A DNA stretch of 64,000 nucleotides from Paraburkholderia sartisoli (GTDB lineage Bacteria > Pseudomonadota > Gammaproteobacteria > Burkholderiales > Burkholderiaceae). The stretch lies in contig NZ_FNRQ01000014.1 in assembly GCF_900107685.1 (NCBI RefSeq), positions 1-64,000 on the forward strand, given 5' to 3'. This document shows positions 34,559 through 42,839 of the stretch, piece by piece; positions within the stretch are counted from its first letter, which is position 1; every line of letters begins with the position of its first letter. The notes beneath the pieces were generated by a model. It was given only the letters and a program-made list of their open reading frames with translations. It made no database searches and had not been told where the DNA came from. A program made the position numbers and the translations under genes.

Positions 34559-35800
34559 ATGGCTGTCAATTTCCCCTCGATCGATCCCGCCCAGCTTCAT
34601 CCCGTCGCCGGCGTCACGCTGGGCTGGGCTGAAGCGAACATCCGCAAGCCGAACCGCAAGGACGTGCTCGTCATTTCCGTCGACGAAGGTGCGACGGTCG
34701 CGGGCGTATTCACGCAGAACCGTTTTTGCGCCGCGCCGGTGACGGTCTGCCGCGAGCATCTGGAGCGCATGCGCGCGGGCGGCAAGGCCATTCGGGCGCT
34801 CGTCGTGAACACGGGCAATGCGAACGCCGGCACCGGCGAACCCGGTCTCGTGCATGCGCGCGAGACCTGCGTCGAACTCGCGCGCCTCGCCGACGTCGCG
34901 CCCGAGCAGGTGTTGCCGTTCTCGACGGGCGTGATTCTCGAACCGCTGCCGGTCGACCGTCTGAAGGCCGGTTTGCCCGCCGCGCTGGCGAACCGGAAAG
35001 CCGCGCACTGGTACGACGCCGCACAGGCGATCATGACGACCGACACACTCGCGAAAGCGACCTCCCGGCAGGTGACGATCGACGGCCACACGGTCACGCT
35101 GACCGGCATCAGCAAGGGCGCGGGCATGATCAAGCCGAACATGGCGACGATGCTCGGCTTTCTCGCGTTCGACGCCAACGTCGCGCAACCGGTGCTCGAC
35201 GCGCTCGTGAAGCACGTAGCGGACCGCTCGTTCAACTGCGTCACGATCGACGGCGATACGTCGACGAACGATTCGTTCATCCTCATCGCATCGGGCAAGT
35301 CGAGCCTGCCGGCGATCACGTCGACGGATTCCGCCGCCTATGCCGCGCTGCGCGACGCCGTGACCGAAGTCGCGCAGACGCTCGCGCAACTGATCGTGCG
35401 CGATGGCGAGGGCGCGACGAAGTTCATGACGGTGAACGTCGAAGGCGGCAAGGACACTGCCGAATGCCGCCAGATCGCGTACGCGATCGGCCATTCGCCG
35501 CTCGTGAAGACCGCGTTCTACGCGTCGGACCCGAACCTCGGCCGGATCCTGGCCGCGATCGGCTATGCGGGCGTGAACGACCTCGACGTCGACCGGATCG
35601 ATCTTTACCTCGACGACGTGCTCGTCGCGAAAGCCGGTGGACGCAACCCGGACTATCGCGAGGAAGACGGCCAGCGCGTGATGAAGAAAAGCGAGATCGC
35701 GATTCGCGTGGTGCTCGGTCGCGGCGACGCGCGGGCCACGATCTGGACCTGCGATCTCTCGCACGAGTACGTCAGCATCAACGCCGATTACCGTTCCTGA
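34559..35800 (+). CDS. argJ: Bifunctional glutamate N-acetyltransferase / amino-acid acetyltransferase
   Basis: A 413-residue enzyme of arginine synthesis that moves the acetyl group from N-acetylornithine to glutamate and, in the bifunctional form, also uses acetyl-CoA. It is made as a precursor that cuts itself before a threonine; the motif KPNMATMLGF places this nucleophile at Thr197. The N-terminal TGNANAGTG segment and the late SDPNLGR motif are typical. Start at ATG 34559 fits the family; a frame extends to 34514. 171 bases downstream of secA with no obvious terminator between. Confidence 0.94.
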   Translation: MAVNFPSIDPAQLHPVAGVTLGWAEANIRKPNRKDVLVISVDEGATVAGVFTQNRFCAAPVTVCREHLERMRAGGKAIRALVVNTGNANAGTGEPGLVHARETCVELARLADVAPEQVLPFSTGVILEPLPVDRLKAGLPAALANRKAAHWYDAAQAIMTTDTLAKATSRQVTIDGHTVTLTGISKGAGMIKPNMATMLGFLAFDANVAQPVLDALVKHVADRSFNCVTIDGDTSTNDSFILIASGKSSLPAITSTDSAAYAALRDAVTEVAQTLAQLIVRDGEGATKFMTVNVEGGKDTAECRQIAYAIGHSPLVKTAFYASDPNLGRILAAIGYAGVNDLDVDRIDLYLDDVLVAKAGGRNPDYREEDGQRVMKKSEIAIRVVLGRGDARATIWTCDLSHEYVSINADYRS

Positions 35801-35822
35801 TACTGATACCGGGCCACACACG

Positions 35823-36716
35823 ATGGACAAACTCGAACAGTTTTTGACACGCGCCGAAGCCGTGCTCGGTCGCCTGGAAGCGATGCTTCCGCCCGCCGCG
35901 ATCGATGTCGACTGGTCCGCGGCCGTTGCATTCCGCTGGCGCAAGCGCCAGGGACGCGGCTACCTGCAACCGGTGCCGTCGATTTCGACCATCTCGCTCG
36001 ACGATCTGCAGCACATCGACCGGCAGAAGTCGCTGATCGAACAGAACACGCGTCAGTTCGTCCGCAGCCAGCCGGCGAACAACGTGCTGCTGACAGGCGC
36101 GCGCGGCACGGGCAAGTCGTCGCTGATCAAGGCCTGCCTGAACGCGCACGCAGAGGACGGTCTGCGCCTGATCGAAGTGGACAAGGACGACCTGCACGAT
36201 CTCGGCGACATCGTCGACCTGATCGCGTCACGGCCTGAGCGGTTCGTCGTGTTCTGCGACGATCTCTCGTTCGAAGAGGGCGAATCGGGCTACAAGGCGC
36301 TGAAAGTGGCGCTCGACGGCTCGGTGGCCGCGCAGTCGGACAACGTGCTGATCTACGCGACCTCGAACCGCCGCCATCTGCTGCCCGAGTACATGAGCGA
36401 CAACGAAACCTACAAGCACACGTCCGATGGCGAAATCCATCCGGGCGAGGTGGTCGAGGAAAAGATCTCACTGTCGGAGCGCTTCGGCTTATGGGTGAGT
36501 TTCTACCCGTTCAAGCAGGACGATTACCTGGCGATCGTCGGCCACTGGCTGCGCCATTTCGGTTGCGTCGACGCCGAGGTCGAAGCGGCGCGCGGCGACG
36601 CGCTCGTCTGGGCGCTGGAGCGCGGTTCGCGTTCGGGCCGGGTGGCGTGGCAGTTCGCGCGCGACTGGTCGGGGCGCAAGTCCCAGGCGCCGCAGACGTC
36701 GGCAGCGGGCGCATGA
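35823..36716 (+). CDS. DUF815 family AAA ATPase
   Basis: A 297-residue P-loop ATPase of the DUF815 family, function not established. The Walker A motif GARGTGKS is at 92-99 and a Walker B-like FCDDLSFEEGE segment follows about 50 residues later; YATSNRRHLLPE resembles sensor 1 of AAA proteins. No membrane segment or signal peptide. It begins 22 bases after argJ and its stop overlaps the mutT start by four bases, so the three are likely one operon. The family is widespread next to these genes in beta-proteobacteria. I do not assign a role. Confidence 0.8.
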   Translation: MDKLEQFLTRAEAVLGRLEAMLPPAAIDVDWSAAVAFRWRKRQGRGYLQPVPSISTISLDDLQHIDRQKSLIEQNTRQFVRSQPANNVLLTGARGTGKSSLIKACLNAHAEDGLRLIEVDKDDLHDLGDIVDLIASRPERFVVFCDDLSFEEGESGYKALKVALDGSVAAQSDNVLIYATSNRRHLLPEYMSDNETYKHTSDGEIHPGEVVEEKISLSERFGLWVSFYPFKQDDYLAIVGHWLRHFGCVDAEVEAARGDALVWALERGSRSGRVAWQFARDWSGRKSQAPQTSAAGA

Positions 36717-37150
36717 GCGCCGCCGCTGACGTCGCCGGCAACGCGGGCAATACCGCGGCGCGGCCGGTCACCGAAGTCGCGGTCGGCGTGCTGGTGCAGC
36801 CGGACGGGCGCTACCTGTTGGCGCAGCGACCCGCGGGCAAGCCGTACGAAGGCTACTGGGAGTTTCCGGGCGGGAAGCTGGAACCGGGCGAATCGGTCGA
36901 AGCCGCGCTCGCCCGCGAACTGCACGAGGAACTCGGGATCGACGTGCAGGCGAGCCATCGCTGGCACACGCTCGAACACGACTATCCGCATGCTTACGTG
37001 CGGCTCTATTTCTGCAAGGTGACCGATTGGGCGGGTGAACCGCACGGACGCGAAGGTCAGGCCTTCGTCTGGCAGGCGTTGCCCGCCGAAGTCTCGCCGC
37101 TACTGCCGGCCACCATTCCCGTGCTGGAATGGCTGGCCGCGGAGAAGTAG
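36713..37150 (+). CDS. mutT: NUDIX hydrolase, MutT-type (8-oxo-dGTP diphosphatase)
   Basis: A 145-residue NUDIX protein. The Nudix box reads GGKLEPGESVEAALARELHE in its first 20 residues and continues with ELGI, matching G-x5-E-x7-RE-x2-EE-x-G-I with all metal-binding Glu residues. MutT hydrolyses 8-oxo-dGTP, so that oxidised guanine is not built into DNA. The MutT identity also rests on position near secA and yacG, as in E. coli. Start at 36713 overlaps the DUF815 gene stop (ATGA). Convergent with yacG. Confidence 0.87.
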   Translation: MSAAADVAGNAGNTAARPVTEVAVGVLVQPDGRYLLAQRPAGKPYEGYWEFPGGKLEPGESVEAALARELHEELGIDVQASHRWHTLEHDYPHAYVRLYFCKVTDWAGEPHGREGQAFVWQALPAEVSPLLPATIPVLEWLAAEK

Positions 37151-37197
37151 CGCGCGCCTCATGCGTTGCGCACGCAGGTTCGCTCGCGGCTGCGGTT

Positions 37198-37395
37198 TCA
37201 GTGCGGGTTGTAGTCGCCGGTCGGCGTTTCGTCCGAAGGCGGTTCTTCATCAGTGCCGCCGATCTTGTACTTTTCGGCGGCCCACGCTCCAAGATCGACC
37301 TGCTTGCAGCGATCTGAACAGAAGGGGCGGAAGCGGTTTTCAGGTGTCCAGCGGACGTCCTTTCCGCAGGTTGGGCATTTGACGACAGTGGGCAT
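37198..37395 (-). CDS. yacG: DNA gyrase inhibitor YacG
   Basis: A 65-residue zinc-finger protein. Four cysteines in C-x2-C (CPTC) and C-x3-C (CSDRC) bind zinc, and the WTPENRFRPFCSDRCK segment is the family signature. E. coli YacG binds the gyrase GyrB subunit and blocks its activity. The acidic C-terminal tail is typical. Last gene of the minus-strand pilB-pilC-pilD-coaE-zapD-yacG run. Confidence 0.92.
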   Translation of the reverse strand: MPTVVKCPTCGKDVRWTPENRFRPFCSDRCKQVDLGAWAAEKYKIGGTDEEPPSDETPTGDYNPH

Positions 37396-37462
37396 ACGGT
37401 CAGGCGATCAATCGCAATCAGGAACGGGAAGCTTCAAACATGGGGCAAACGGGTGCGGTTTC

Positions 37463-37492
37463 AAAGGCCGCGTTTCGCTTTCGCGGCCGTTT
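37463..37492 (-). terminator. Hairpin between zapD and yacG
   Basis: GGCCGCG (37466-37472) pairs with CGCGGCC (37482-37488) around a 9-base loop. On the minus strand it is followed only by TTTG, so it would be a weak terminator or attenuator. Confidence 0.3.
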
Positions 37493-37521
37493 CGACAGCC
37501 TTTACCGCACCGACGCCGCTA

Positions 37522-38277
37522 TTACAGGCTGCACAACGTAAGCTGGAACGGCACGTCGACGTCGACCGGCCGCGGCCTCAGATCGCCGTCCTGCACCGTG
37601 AAACGCACCCACAGCATGTACTTGTTGGCGCTTGCCTCCGGAATCACGTGCAATTCCGGCGCCACTCTTACCTGCATCAATTGATATGAGCGGCCGGAGA
37701 GCATCTGTTGATAGCTCCCCTGCATCGCCATCACCTTTGAAGCCTGCCCCGATTCGCGCGCGAGGCGCAATACGATCGTTGCGGCGTCACGCAGCGCCAG
37801 CAGCGGCGTGACCCATTTGGCGATGTCCTGGCGGCGCTGGTCCGGATGCGCCTGTTGCCACGCGAAATACGACGGCAGGTCGAACTTGCAGGTTCCGCCG
37901 GGAATAATCGCGCGGCTGCGGATGCTTGCGAGCCACTCGTTGTCTGCAAGATGCTGGCCGGTTTTGCCCTGCATCTGCGCGAGGCCGGCGAGCGTCTGCT
38001 CGATCTCTCCCAAGACCGCTTCGAGCGCGTTCTGCTCGATGCCGGGATTGCCGCGAAACGGCGCCAGCGTCTGGCGTTGCCGTTCGAGTTCTTTCATCAG
38101 ATCCGACTTCAGATCCGCGCGGCCCGCGACCTCGGCGATTTCGAAGAGAGTCGTCAGCGCAACATGGTGCTCCCTGGCGTCTTCCTGGGTCAGAAAGAAC
38201 GTGAAACGCTCGAACAGGTCTTCGAGGCGCAACAGCGTACGGATTCGCTCGTTAAAGGGATACTCGTAAAGGATCAA
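37522..38277 (-). CDS. zapD: Cell division protein ZapD
   Basis: A 251-residue cytoplasmic protein that binds the FtsZ C-terminal peptide and bundles FtsZ filaments. The family N-terminus ILYEYPFNERIRTLLRLE and the N-terminal alpha-helical and C-terminal beta domains (ending DVDVPFQLTLCSL) are recognisable. Length is normal. It appears to start with TTG at 38277; no ATG lies near the conserved N-terminus, and the purine-rich AGAGGCGAG upstream is a modest ribosome site. A partner of the FtsZ encoded at 24653-25852. Confidence 0.92.
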   Translation of the reverse strand: MILYEYPFNERIRTLLRLEDLFERFTFFLTQEDAREHHVALTTLFEIAEVAGRADLKSDLMKELERQRQTLAPFRGNPGIEQNALEAVLGEIEQTLAGLAQMQGKTGQHLADNEWLASIRSRAIIPGGTCKFDLPSYFAWQQAHPDQRRQDIAKWVTPLLALRDAATIVLRLARESGQASKVMAMQGSYQQMLSGRSYQLMQVRVAPELHVIPEASANKYMLWVRFTVQDGDLRPRPVDVDVPFQLTLCSL

Positions 38278-38580
38278 GCGCGCTCGCCTCTGGCGTGGTC
38301 GGTGACGGGATTGCAGGACATTCTAATGCCGTGTGACTACCCTAGCAATCACGCACTTTTTTCGCCCGTTCAGGCGCATTTTCTGCGCCTGAACCGTAAT
38401 GGTCATATGAGGGCGCGCGCGGCCGGTTTCGTGGCGGAATGTGGCGCTGGCGAAGCATGGGTTATGCGGTTATGTGGTGGGGCCAGCGGCTTGCGGCGAC
38501 GGTGGAGCACGAGGCTGAGTGCGGCCTGCGCGTAGATCCGGACGCGTCCCGCGCGCTGGCCGTCTGCTGGCTGGAGGACG
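38278..38580. other. Spacer between coaE and zapD with an 11-bp hairpin
   Basis: No gene is seen in these 303 bases. A perfect stem GTTCAGGCGCA (38368-38378) / TGCGCCTGAAC (38384-38394) with a TTTTC loop lies in the middle. A run of six Ts precedes it on the plus strand (38357-38362), so on the minus strand it is followed by As, not Us, and does not look like a terminator for coaE. A promoter for zapD may lie between it and 38278. Confidence 0.55.
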
Positions 38581-39183
38581 TTACGCGCCGGCCAGCGCAA
38601 CGTACTGCCGGTGCAATGCGTCGACGTCCATGGAAAGCGCCTCGATGGAAACGTCATCATTGACGACGACGTCGTCCGCCGCGGCGAGCCGCGCTTCGCG
38701 GGTCGCCTGACGCGCGATGATCGCGAGTACCTGGTCGCGCGTGAACGCGTTGCGGCGCATGACGCGCGCGATCTGCGTGTCGACGGCGCAGTCAACGACG
38801 AGCACGCGGTCCACCCGCGTCTTCCAGCTACCCGATTCGACGAGCAACGGTACGACAACCATCAGATACGGGCCGCGCGCCTCGTTTCGCTCGCGCTCGG
38901 TCTCGGCGCGGATCAGCGGATGCGTGATCGCTTCGAGTCGCGACCGGGCCGTATCGTCGCTGAAGACGAGCGCCCGCATCCGGGTGCGGTCGAGCGAGCC
39001 GTCCTGCGCAACGAACGACGGACCGAACGCCTTTGCAATCGATGGCATCGCGATGCCGCCGGGCGCAGTGATGCGATGCGCGATCACGTCGGTGTCGACG
39101 AGCGATACGCCGCGCGCCGCGAAGAGATCCGCGACCGTGGACTTGCCGCTACCGATCCCGCCCGTTATCCCGACAGCAAACAT
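38581..39183 (-). CDS. coaE: Dephospho-CoA kinase
   Basis: A 200-residue P-loop kinase that phosphorylates the 3'-hydroxyl of dephospho-CoA, the last step of coenzyme A synthesis. Walker A GGIGSGKST is at residues 8-16, and DTDVIAH follows at about 32-38. Normal length. Three bases downstream of pilD, so cotranscribed with the pil genes. Confidence 0.95.
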   Translation of the reverse strand: MFAVGITGGIGSGKSTVADLFAARGVSLVDTDVIAHRITAPGGIAMPSIAKAFGPSFVAQDGSLDRTRMRALVFSDDTARSRLEAITHPLIRAETERERNEARGPYLMVVVPLLVESGSWKTRVDRVLVVDCAVDTQIARVMRRNAFTRDQVLAIIARQATREARLAAADDVVVNDDVSIEALSMDVDALHRQYVALAGA

Positions 39184-39186
39184 GGT

Positions 39187-40113
39187 TCAGCTCCCCAACG
39201 CCTGATACAACGGCGTACCGAGAAACAGGGTGATTGCCCCGCCCGCCGCGAGAAACGGGCCAAACGGCAACGGTTCCTCGAAGCGCATCCGGCCGCGCCA
39301 CGTTGCGAGCAACCCGACGACCGCACCGGCTACCGCCGCGATCACGACGATCTGCGGCAACGCCGCCCAGCCGAGCCACGCGCCAAGCGCCGCGAGCAGC
39401 TTGAAATCGCCGTAGCCCATGCCTTCAATGCCGCGTATGAGCTTGAAAAGCCAGTGGACGCACCACAGCGTGAGGTAGCCTGCGATCGCGCCGAGAACGG
39501 CATCGTGCAGCGTCGCGAACGTGCCTTCGAAGTTGATGATCAGGCCGGCCCACAAAAGTGGCAGCGTCATCGAATCCGGCAGCAGGTGCGTGTCGACGTC
39601 GATGGCGCTCATCGTAAGCAGCGTCGCGCAGAGTCCGAAGGCGGCGAGCGCGGTGCCTGTCGCGCCGAATGTCACGAGCGATCCGGCCGCGAGCGCGGCG
39701 CTCGCTATTTCGATCACGGGATAGCGCAGGCTCACGTGCGTATGGCAATGCGAGCATCGGCCGCGCAACAGCAGATAGCTCAGCACAGGGATGTTTTCCC
39801 AGGCCTTCAACGTGTGGCCGCAATGCGGACATGCGCTGCGAGGCAGCCACAGGTCATAGCGCGCGGGGAGGGTGTCGCCTTCGAGCGCCTGGCCGGTCGT
39901 CTCGCTTACTTCGTTGCGCCAGGCGCGCTCGAGCATGATGGGCAGCCGGTGCGCCACCACGCTCACAAAGCTGCCGATGACGAGACCAAACACGACGGCG
40001 AACGCAATCTGCGCGCCGGCGGGCAGAGCGCCGAACGCTGCGGTGACGCTGGCGGTGTAATAGCCCAGCGGGCCGCCGAAAGGGGAGTCGGTCAGGGACG
40101 TTATCGCGCGCAT
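39187..40113 (-). CDS. pilD: Type IV prepilin peptidase / N-methyltransferase
   Basis: A 308-residue polytopic inner-membrane aspartyl protease that removes the leader of type IV prepilins (and type II secretion pseudopilins) and methylates the new N-terminus. The N-terminal cytoplasmic loop has two CxxC pairs (CPHCGH and CSHC). The two catalytic aspartates are in SAIDVDTHLLPD and GMGYGDFK. Start at ATG 40113 gives the usual N-terminus; an upstream frame reaches 40227 inside the intergenic gap and pilC end. Between pilC and coaE. Confidence 0.93.
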   Translation of the reverse strand: MRAITSLTDSPFGGPLGYYTASVTAAFGALPAGAQIAFAVVFGLVIGSFVSVVAHRLPIMLERAWRNEVSETTGQALEGDTLPARYDLWLPRSACPHCGHTLKAWENIPVLSYLLLRGRCSHCHTHVSLRYPVIEIASAALAAGSLVTFGATGTALAAFGLCATLLTMSAIDVDTHLLPDSMTLPLLWAGLIINFEGTFATLHDAVLGAIAGYLTLWCVHWLFKLIRGIEGMGYGDFKLLAALGAWLGWAALPQIVVIAAVAGAVVGLLATWRGRMRFEEPLPFGPFLAAGGAITLFLGTPLYQALGS

Positions 40114-40141
40114 GGCTGAATGATTGGATTCGGCTGCGATG

Positions 40142-41377
40142 CTACACCACGTTGCCGAGTTGAATGATGGGAAGATACATCGCGATAACCAGACCACCGA
40201 CGAGCACGCCCAGCACCATGATGACAAGCGGCTCGCACAGGCTGGCCAGCGTGCCGATCTTTTCGTCGACCTGCCGGTCGCAGAGCGACGCGACGTCGAT
40301 CAACATCGCGTCCAGCGCGCCCGATTCCTCGGCGACGGCGACGGGTTGCACGATTTCTGGCGGAAAGCAGCGGGCCGTCTGCATGGCTGCGGCGAGCCGT
40401 TCCCCGCGACGAAGCCGGACCGCGATCTGACCGGTTGCGCGATCGACGTAGGCATTGCCGGTGGCGTGCGTCAGGGAATCGAATGCATCCGATAACGGCG
40501 TGCCGGCCGAGAGCAGCGTGCCGAGCGCGCGACTCCAGCGGGCCGAGCAGAGCGTGGTCAGTAGCGGTCCGGCGATGGGCAGCTTCAGCGTCAGATGAGC
40601 AAAGGAAACGCGCGCCTTGTCCGAGCGACGCAGGACGTGCGCCGTGGCGACGCACGCCGAGATGACGCATGCGAGCGCTGGCACGCTCCAGCGCGCTGCG
40701 GCGGAGGAAAGCGCGATCACGAACTGCGTTGGCGCGGGCAGTTTCGCGCCGAAGCCGTCGAAAATCTGCTGGAACGTCGGCACGACCCACACGAGCAGCG
40801 CCGCGGTGATCGCAAGCGCGAGCAGCAGGATCGCGACCGGATAGGTGAGCGCGGCTCTGACTTTGGCCCGCTGCGCGGCGGCACGCTCGCGGTCGTCGGC
40901 GATACGCGCGAGGACAGAAGCGAGCGCGCCCGTTGCTTCGCCGACGCCGACGAGCTGGCAGTACAACGCCCCGAACTGCGCGGGATGGCGCTCGAGCGCG
41001 GCGGAAAATCGCAGGCCGGCGGTGATGTCGCGAGCCAGTGCGCCGACGATGCGCGGCATGCCCTCGCGGCCGCGGCGCGCCGGCGACTGCGCCAGCAGAT
41101 CGAGGGCGGGTGCGAGAGGCAACCCCGCGCGCAGGAGGCTTGCGAGTTGCCGGGTAAACAACGTGACCTCGGCGGCGCGCGCCTTCGGGCGTGATGCCTG
41201 CCCGCGCGCCTCGAGTTCGTAGACGAACAGGTTGTCGCGCTTGAGTCGTGCGCGTGCGAGCGCCGGATCCGGCGCGATCAATGTGCCGCGACGGCGAACG
41301 CCGCTCGAATCGACGGCGCGCCACGCAAAGCGCAGGTCGGGCGACGAGGCGTGCGAACGAGGTCTGGCCGTGTTCAT
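40142..41377 (-). CDS. pilC: Type IV pilus inner-membrane platform protein PilC (T2SSF family)
   Basis: A 411-residue membrane protein that forms the platform for pilus assembly under the PilB motor. Two T2SSF domains are visible, each with a TRQLASLLRAGLPL-like start, and three hydrophobic helices, one near residue 190, one near 240 and one at the C-terminus (IMVLGVLVGGLVIAMYLPII). Its ATG overlaps the pilB stop (ATGA), so the two are coupled. No pilin gene lies in the cluster. Confidence 0.93.
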   Translation of the reverse strand: MNTARPRSHASSPDLRFAWRAVDSSGVRRRGTLIAPDPALARARLKRDNLFVYELEARGQASRPKARAAEVTLFTRQLASLLRAGLPLAPALDLLAQSPARRGREGMPRIVGALARDITAGLRFSAALERHPAQFGALYCQLVGVGEATGALASVLARIADDRERAAAQRAKVRAALTYPVAILLLALAITAALLVWVVPTFQQIFDGFGAKLPAPTQFVIALSSAAARWSVPALACVISACVATAHVLRRSDKARVSFAHLTLKLPIAGPLLTTLCSARWSRALGTLLSAGTPLSDAFDSLTHATGNAYVDRATGQIAVRLRRGERLAAAMQTARCFPPEIVQPVAVAEESGALDAMLIDVASLCDRQVDEKIGTLASLCEPLVIMVLGVLVGGLVIAMYLPIIQLGNVV

Positions 41378-42756
41378 GCAACCTCCGTTGCGGCCAGCGC
41401 TTCAGCCAGACTCGTCGTGCCGTCTCGCACCCGGGCCAGCGCCGCCTCGCGAAGCGTGCCGACGCGTTCGGCCTGCGCCTGTTTCGCAATCGCAAGCGTG
41501 CCCGCGCGCGCGACGATCAACTCCCGCGTGGCATCCGAAACCGGCATCACCTGATGCACGCCGATGCGTCCGGTGTAGCCCACGCCGTGGCACGCGGCGC
41601 AGCCTTTTGCCACGTATGGATGCCAGCCATCGAGTTGCGCTTCGGCGAAGCCGGCCGCGCGCAGCGCGGCGGCGGATTCGTTCACCGGTACACGGCATGC
41701 AGCACACAGACGCCGTACAAGGCGCTGTGCCGTCACCACGCGCAACGCCGCCGCCAGGTTGTATGGCGCGACACCGATGTCGATCAGTCGGGCGACGGTG
41801 GCCGGTGCGTCGTTTGTATGCAGCGTCGAGAGCACGAGATGTCCGGTTTGCGCGGCCTTGACCGCGACGTCGGCCGTTTCCTCGTCACGAATTTCGCCGA
41901 CCATGATGACGTCGGGGTCCTGACGAAGGAACGCACGCAGGGCGACAGCGAACGTGAGCCCGGATTTTTCGCGGACACTGACCTGGTTGACACCCGCCAT
42001 CTGGATTTCCGACGGGTCTTCGACCGAGCACACATTGCGCGATTCGGCGTTCAGCATTTGCAGGAAGCAGTACAACGAGAGCGTCTTGCCGCTGCCAGTC
42101 GGCCCGGTGACCAGCATCAGCCCGTGCGGCGCGCGAATTGCCGCTTCCACCGCATCCCGCTGGACGGGGTCGAGCCCGAGCGCGTCGAGCGAAAGCTGTG
42201 CTGGCAGCGCTTCGAGGCGCCGCAGCACGAGCTTTTCGCCGTGCAGCGTGGGCAGCGAGTTGACGCGATAGTCCTCCGTGCGCCCGGCCGCCGCGGCGAG
42301 CCGCAGACGGCCGTCCTGCGGGATACGTCGCTCGGCAATGTCCATTCGGGCGAGCACCTTCACACGGGTGATGAACGCGTCGCGCAGATGCGCGGGCGGA
42401 CGCGCGATCTCATGCAGCACGCCATCGACGCGCAAGCGAATCCGCCAGTCATGTTCACCGGGCTCGATATGCAGATCGGATGCATTCCGGTTTGCGGCTT
42501 CAACCAGCGTACCGGCAAGTAGCCGCACTGCTGGCGTGGTGTCTGAATCGGGATCGACGGGAGTGTCCATGTCCTGGCGCAGACGCATGGAGGCCTGCGC
42601 CGCACCGACACCGCTGAACGTGCGCGACGCAGGCAACGTGGGCGGCGTAATCGTGCGAGGCGCGGACTGACCATGAGCCGGCGCAGCGTCGCCATCATGA
42701 CCGGCGGTGCGCGACGCCGCGAAAGGCGCGGCGCGTGAAGTGGGAGAAGGGTGCAT
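41374..42756 (-). CDS. pilB: Type IV pilus assembly ATPase PilB / GspE family
   Basis: A 460-residue hexameric ATPase that powers pilus extension. Walker A GPTGSGKT is at 218-225, followed by the Asp box, Walker B (PDVIMVGEIRD) and His box (LSTLHTNDA). A four-cysteine zinc site (CAAC, CAAC) lies near the C-terminus. At 460 residues it is about 100 shorter than typical PilB; the N-terminal T2SSE_N domain is absent, replaced by a low-complexity Ser/Pro/Ala stretch of about 65 residues. Because of this it could be a PilB or a GspE-like protein; the pilC-pilD context favours PilB. Confidence 0.9.
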   Translation of the reverse strand: MHPSPTSRAAPFAASRTAGHDGDAAPAHGQSAPRTITPPTLPASRTFSGVGAAQASMRLRQDMDTPVDPDSDTTPAVRLLAGTLVEAANRNASDLHIEPGEHDWRIRLRVDGVLHEIARPPAHLRDAFITRVKVLARMDIAERRIPQDGRLRLAAAAGRTEDYRVNSLPTLHGEKLVLRRLEALPAQLSLDALGLDPVQRDAVEAAIRAPHGLMLVTGPTGSGKTLSLYCFLQMLNAESRNVCSVEDPSEIQMAGVNQVSVREKSGLTFAVALRAFLRQDPDVIMVGEIRDEETADVAVKAAQTGHLVLSTLHTNDAPATVARLIDIGVAPYNLAAALRVVTAQRLVRRLCAACRVPVNESAAALRAAGFAEAQLDGWHPYVAKGCAACHGVGYTGRIGVHQVMPVSDATRELIVARAGTLAIAKQAQAERVGTLREAALARVRDGTTSLAEALAATEVA

Positions 42757-42839
42757 CGGAATCCGGCTTGGGGCCGCCTGCAGAACGCGATAACCTCATC
42801 ATCGTTGCCGCCGGTCTTGCGCGCCACCTGGCCGGATGG

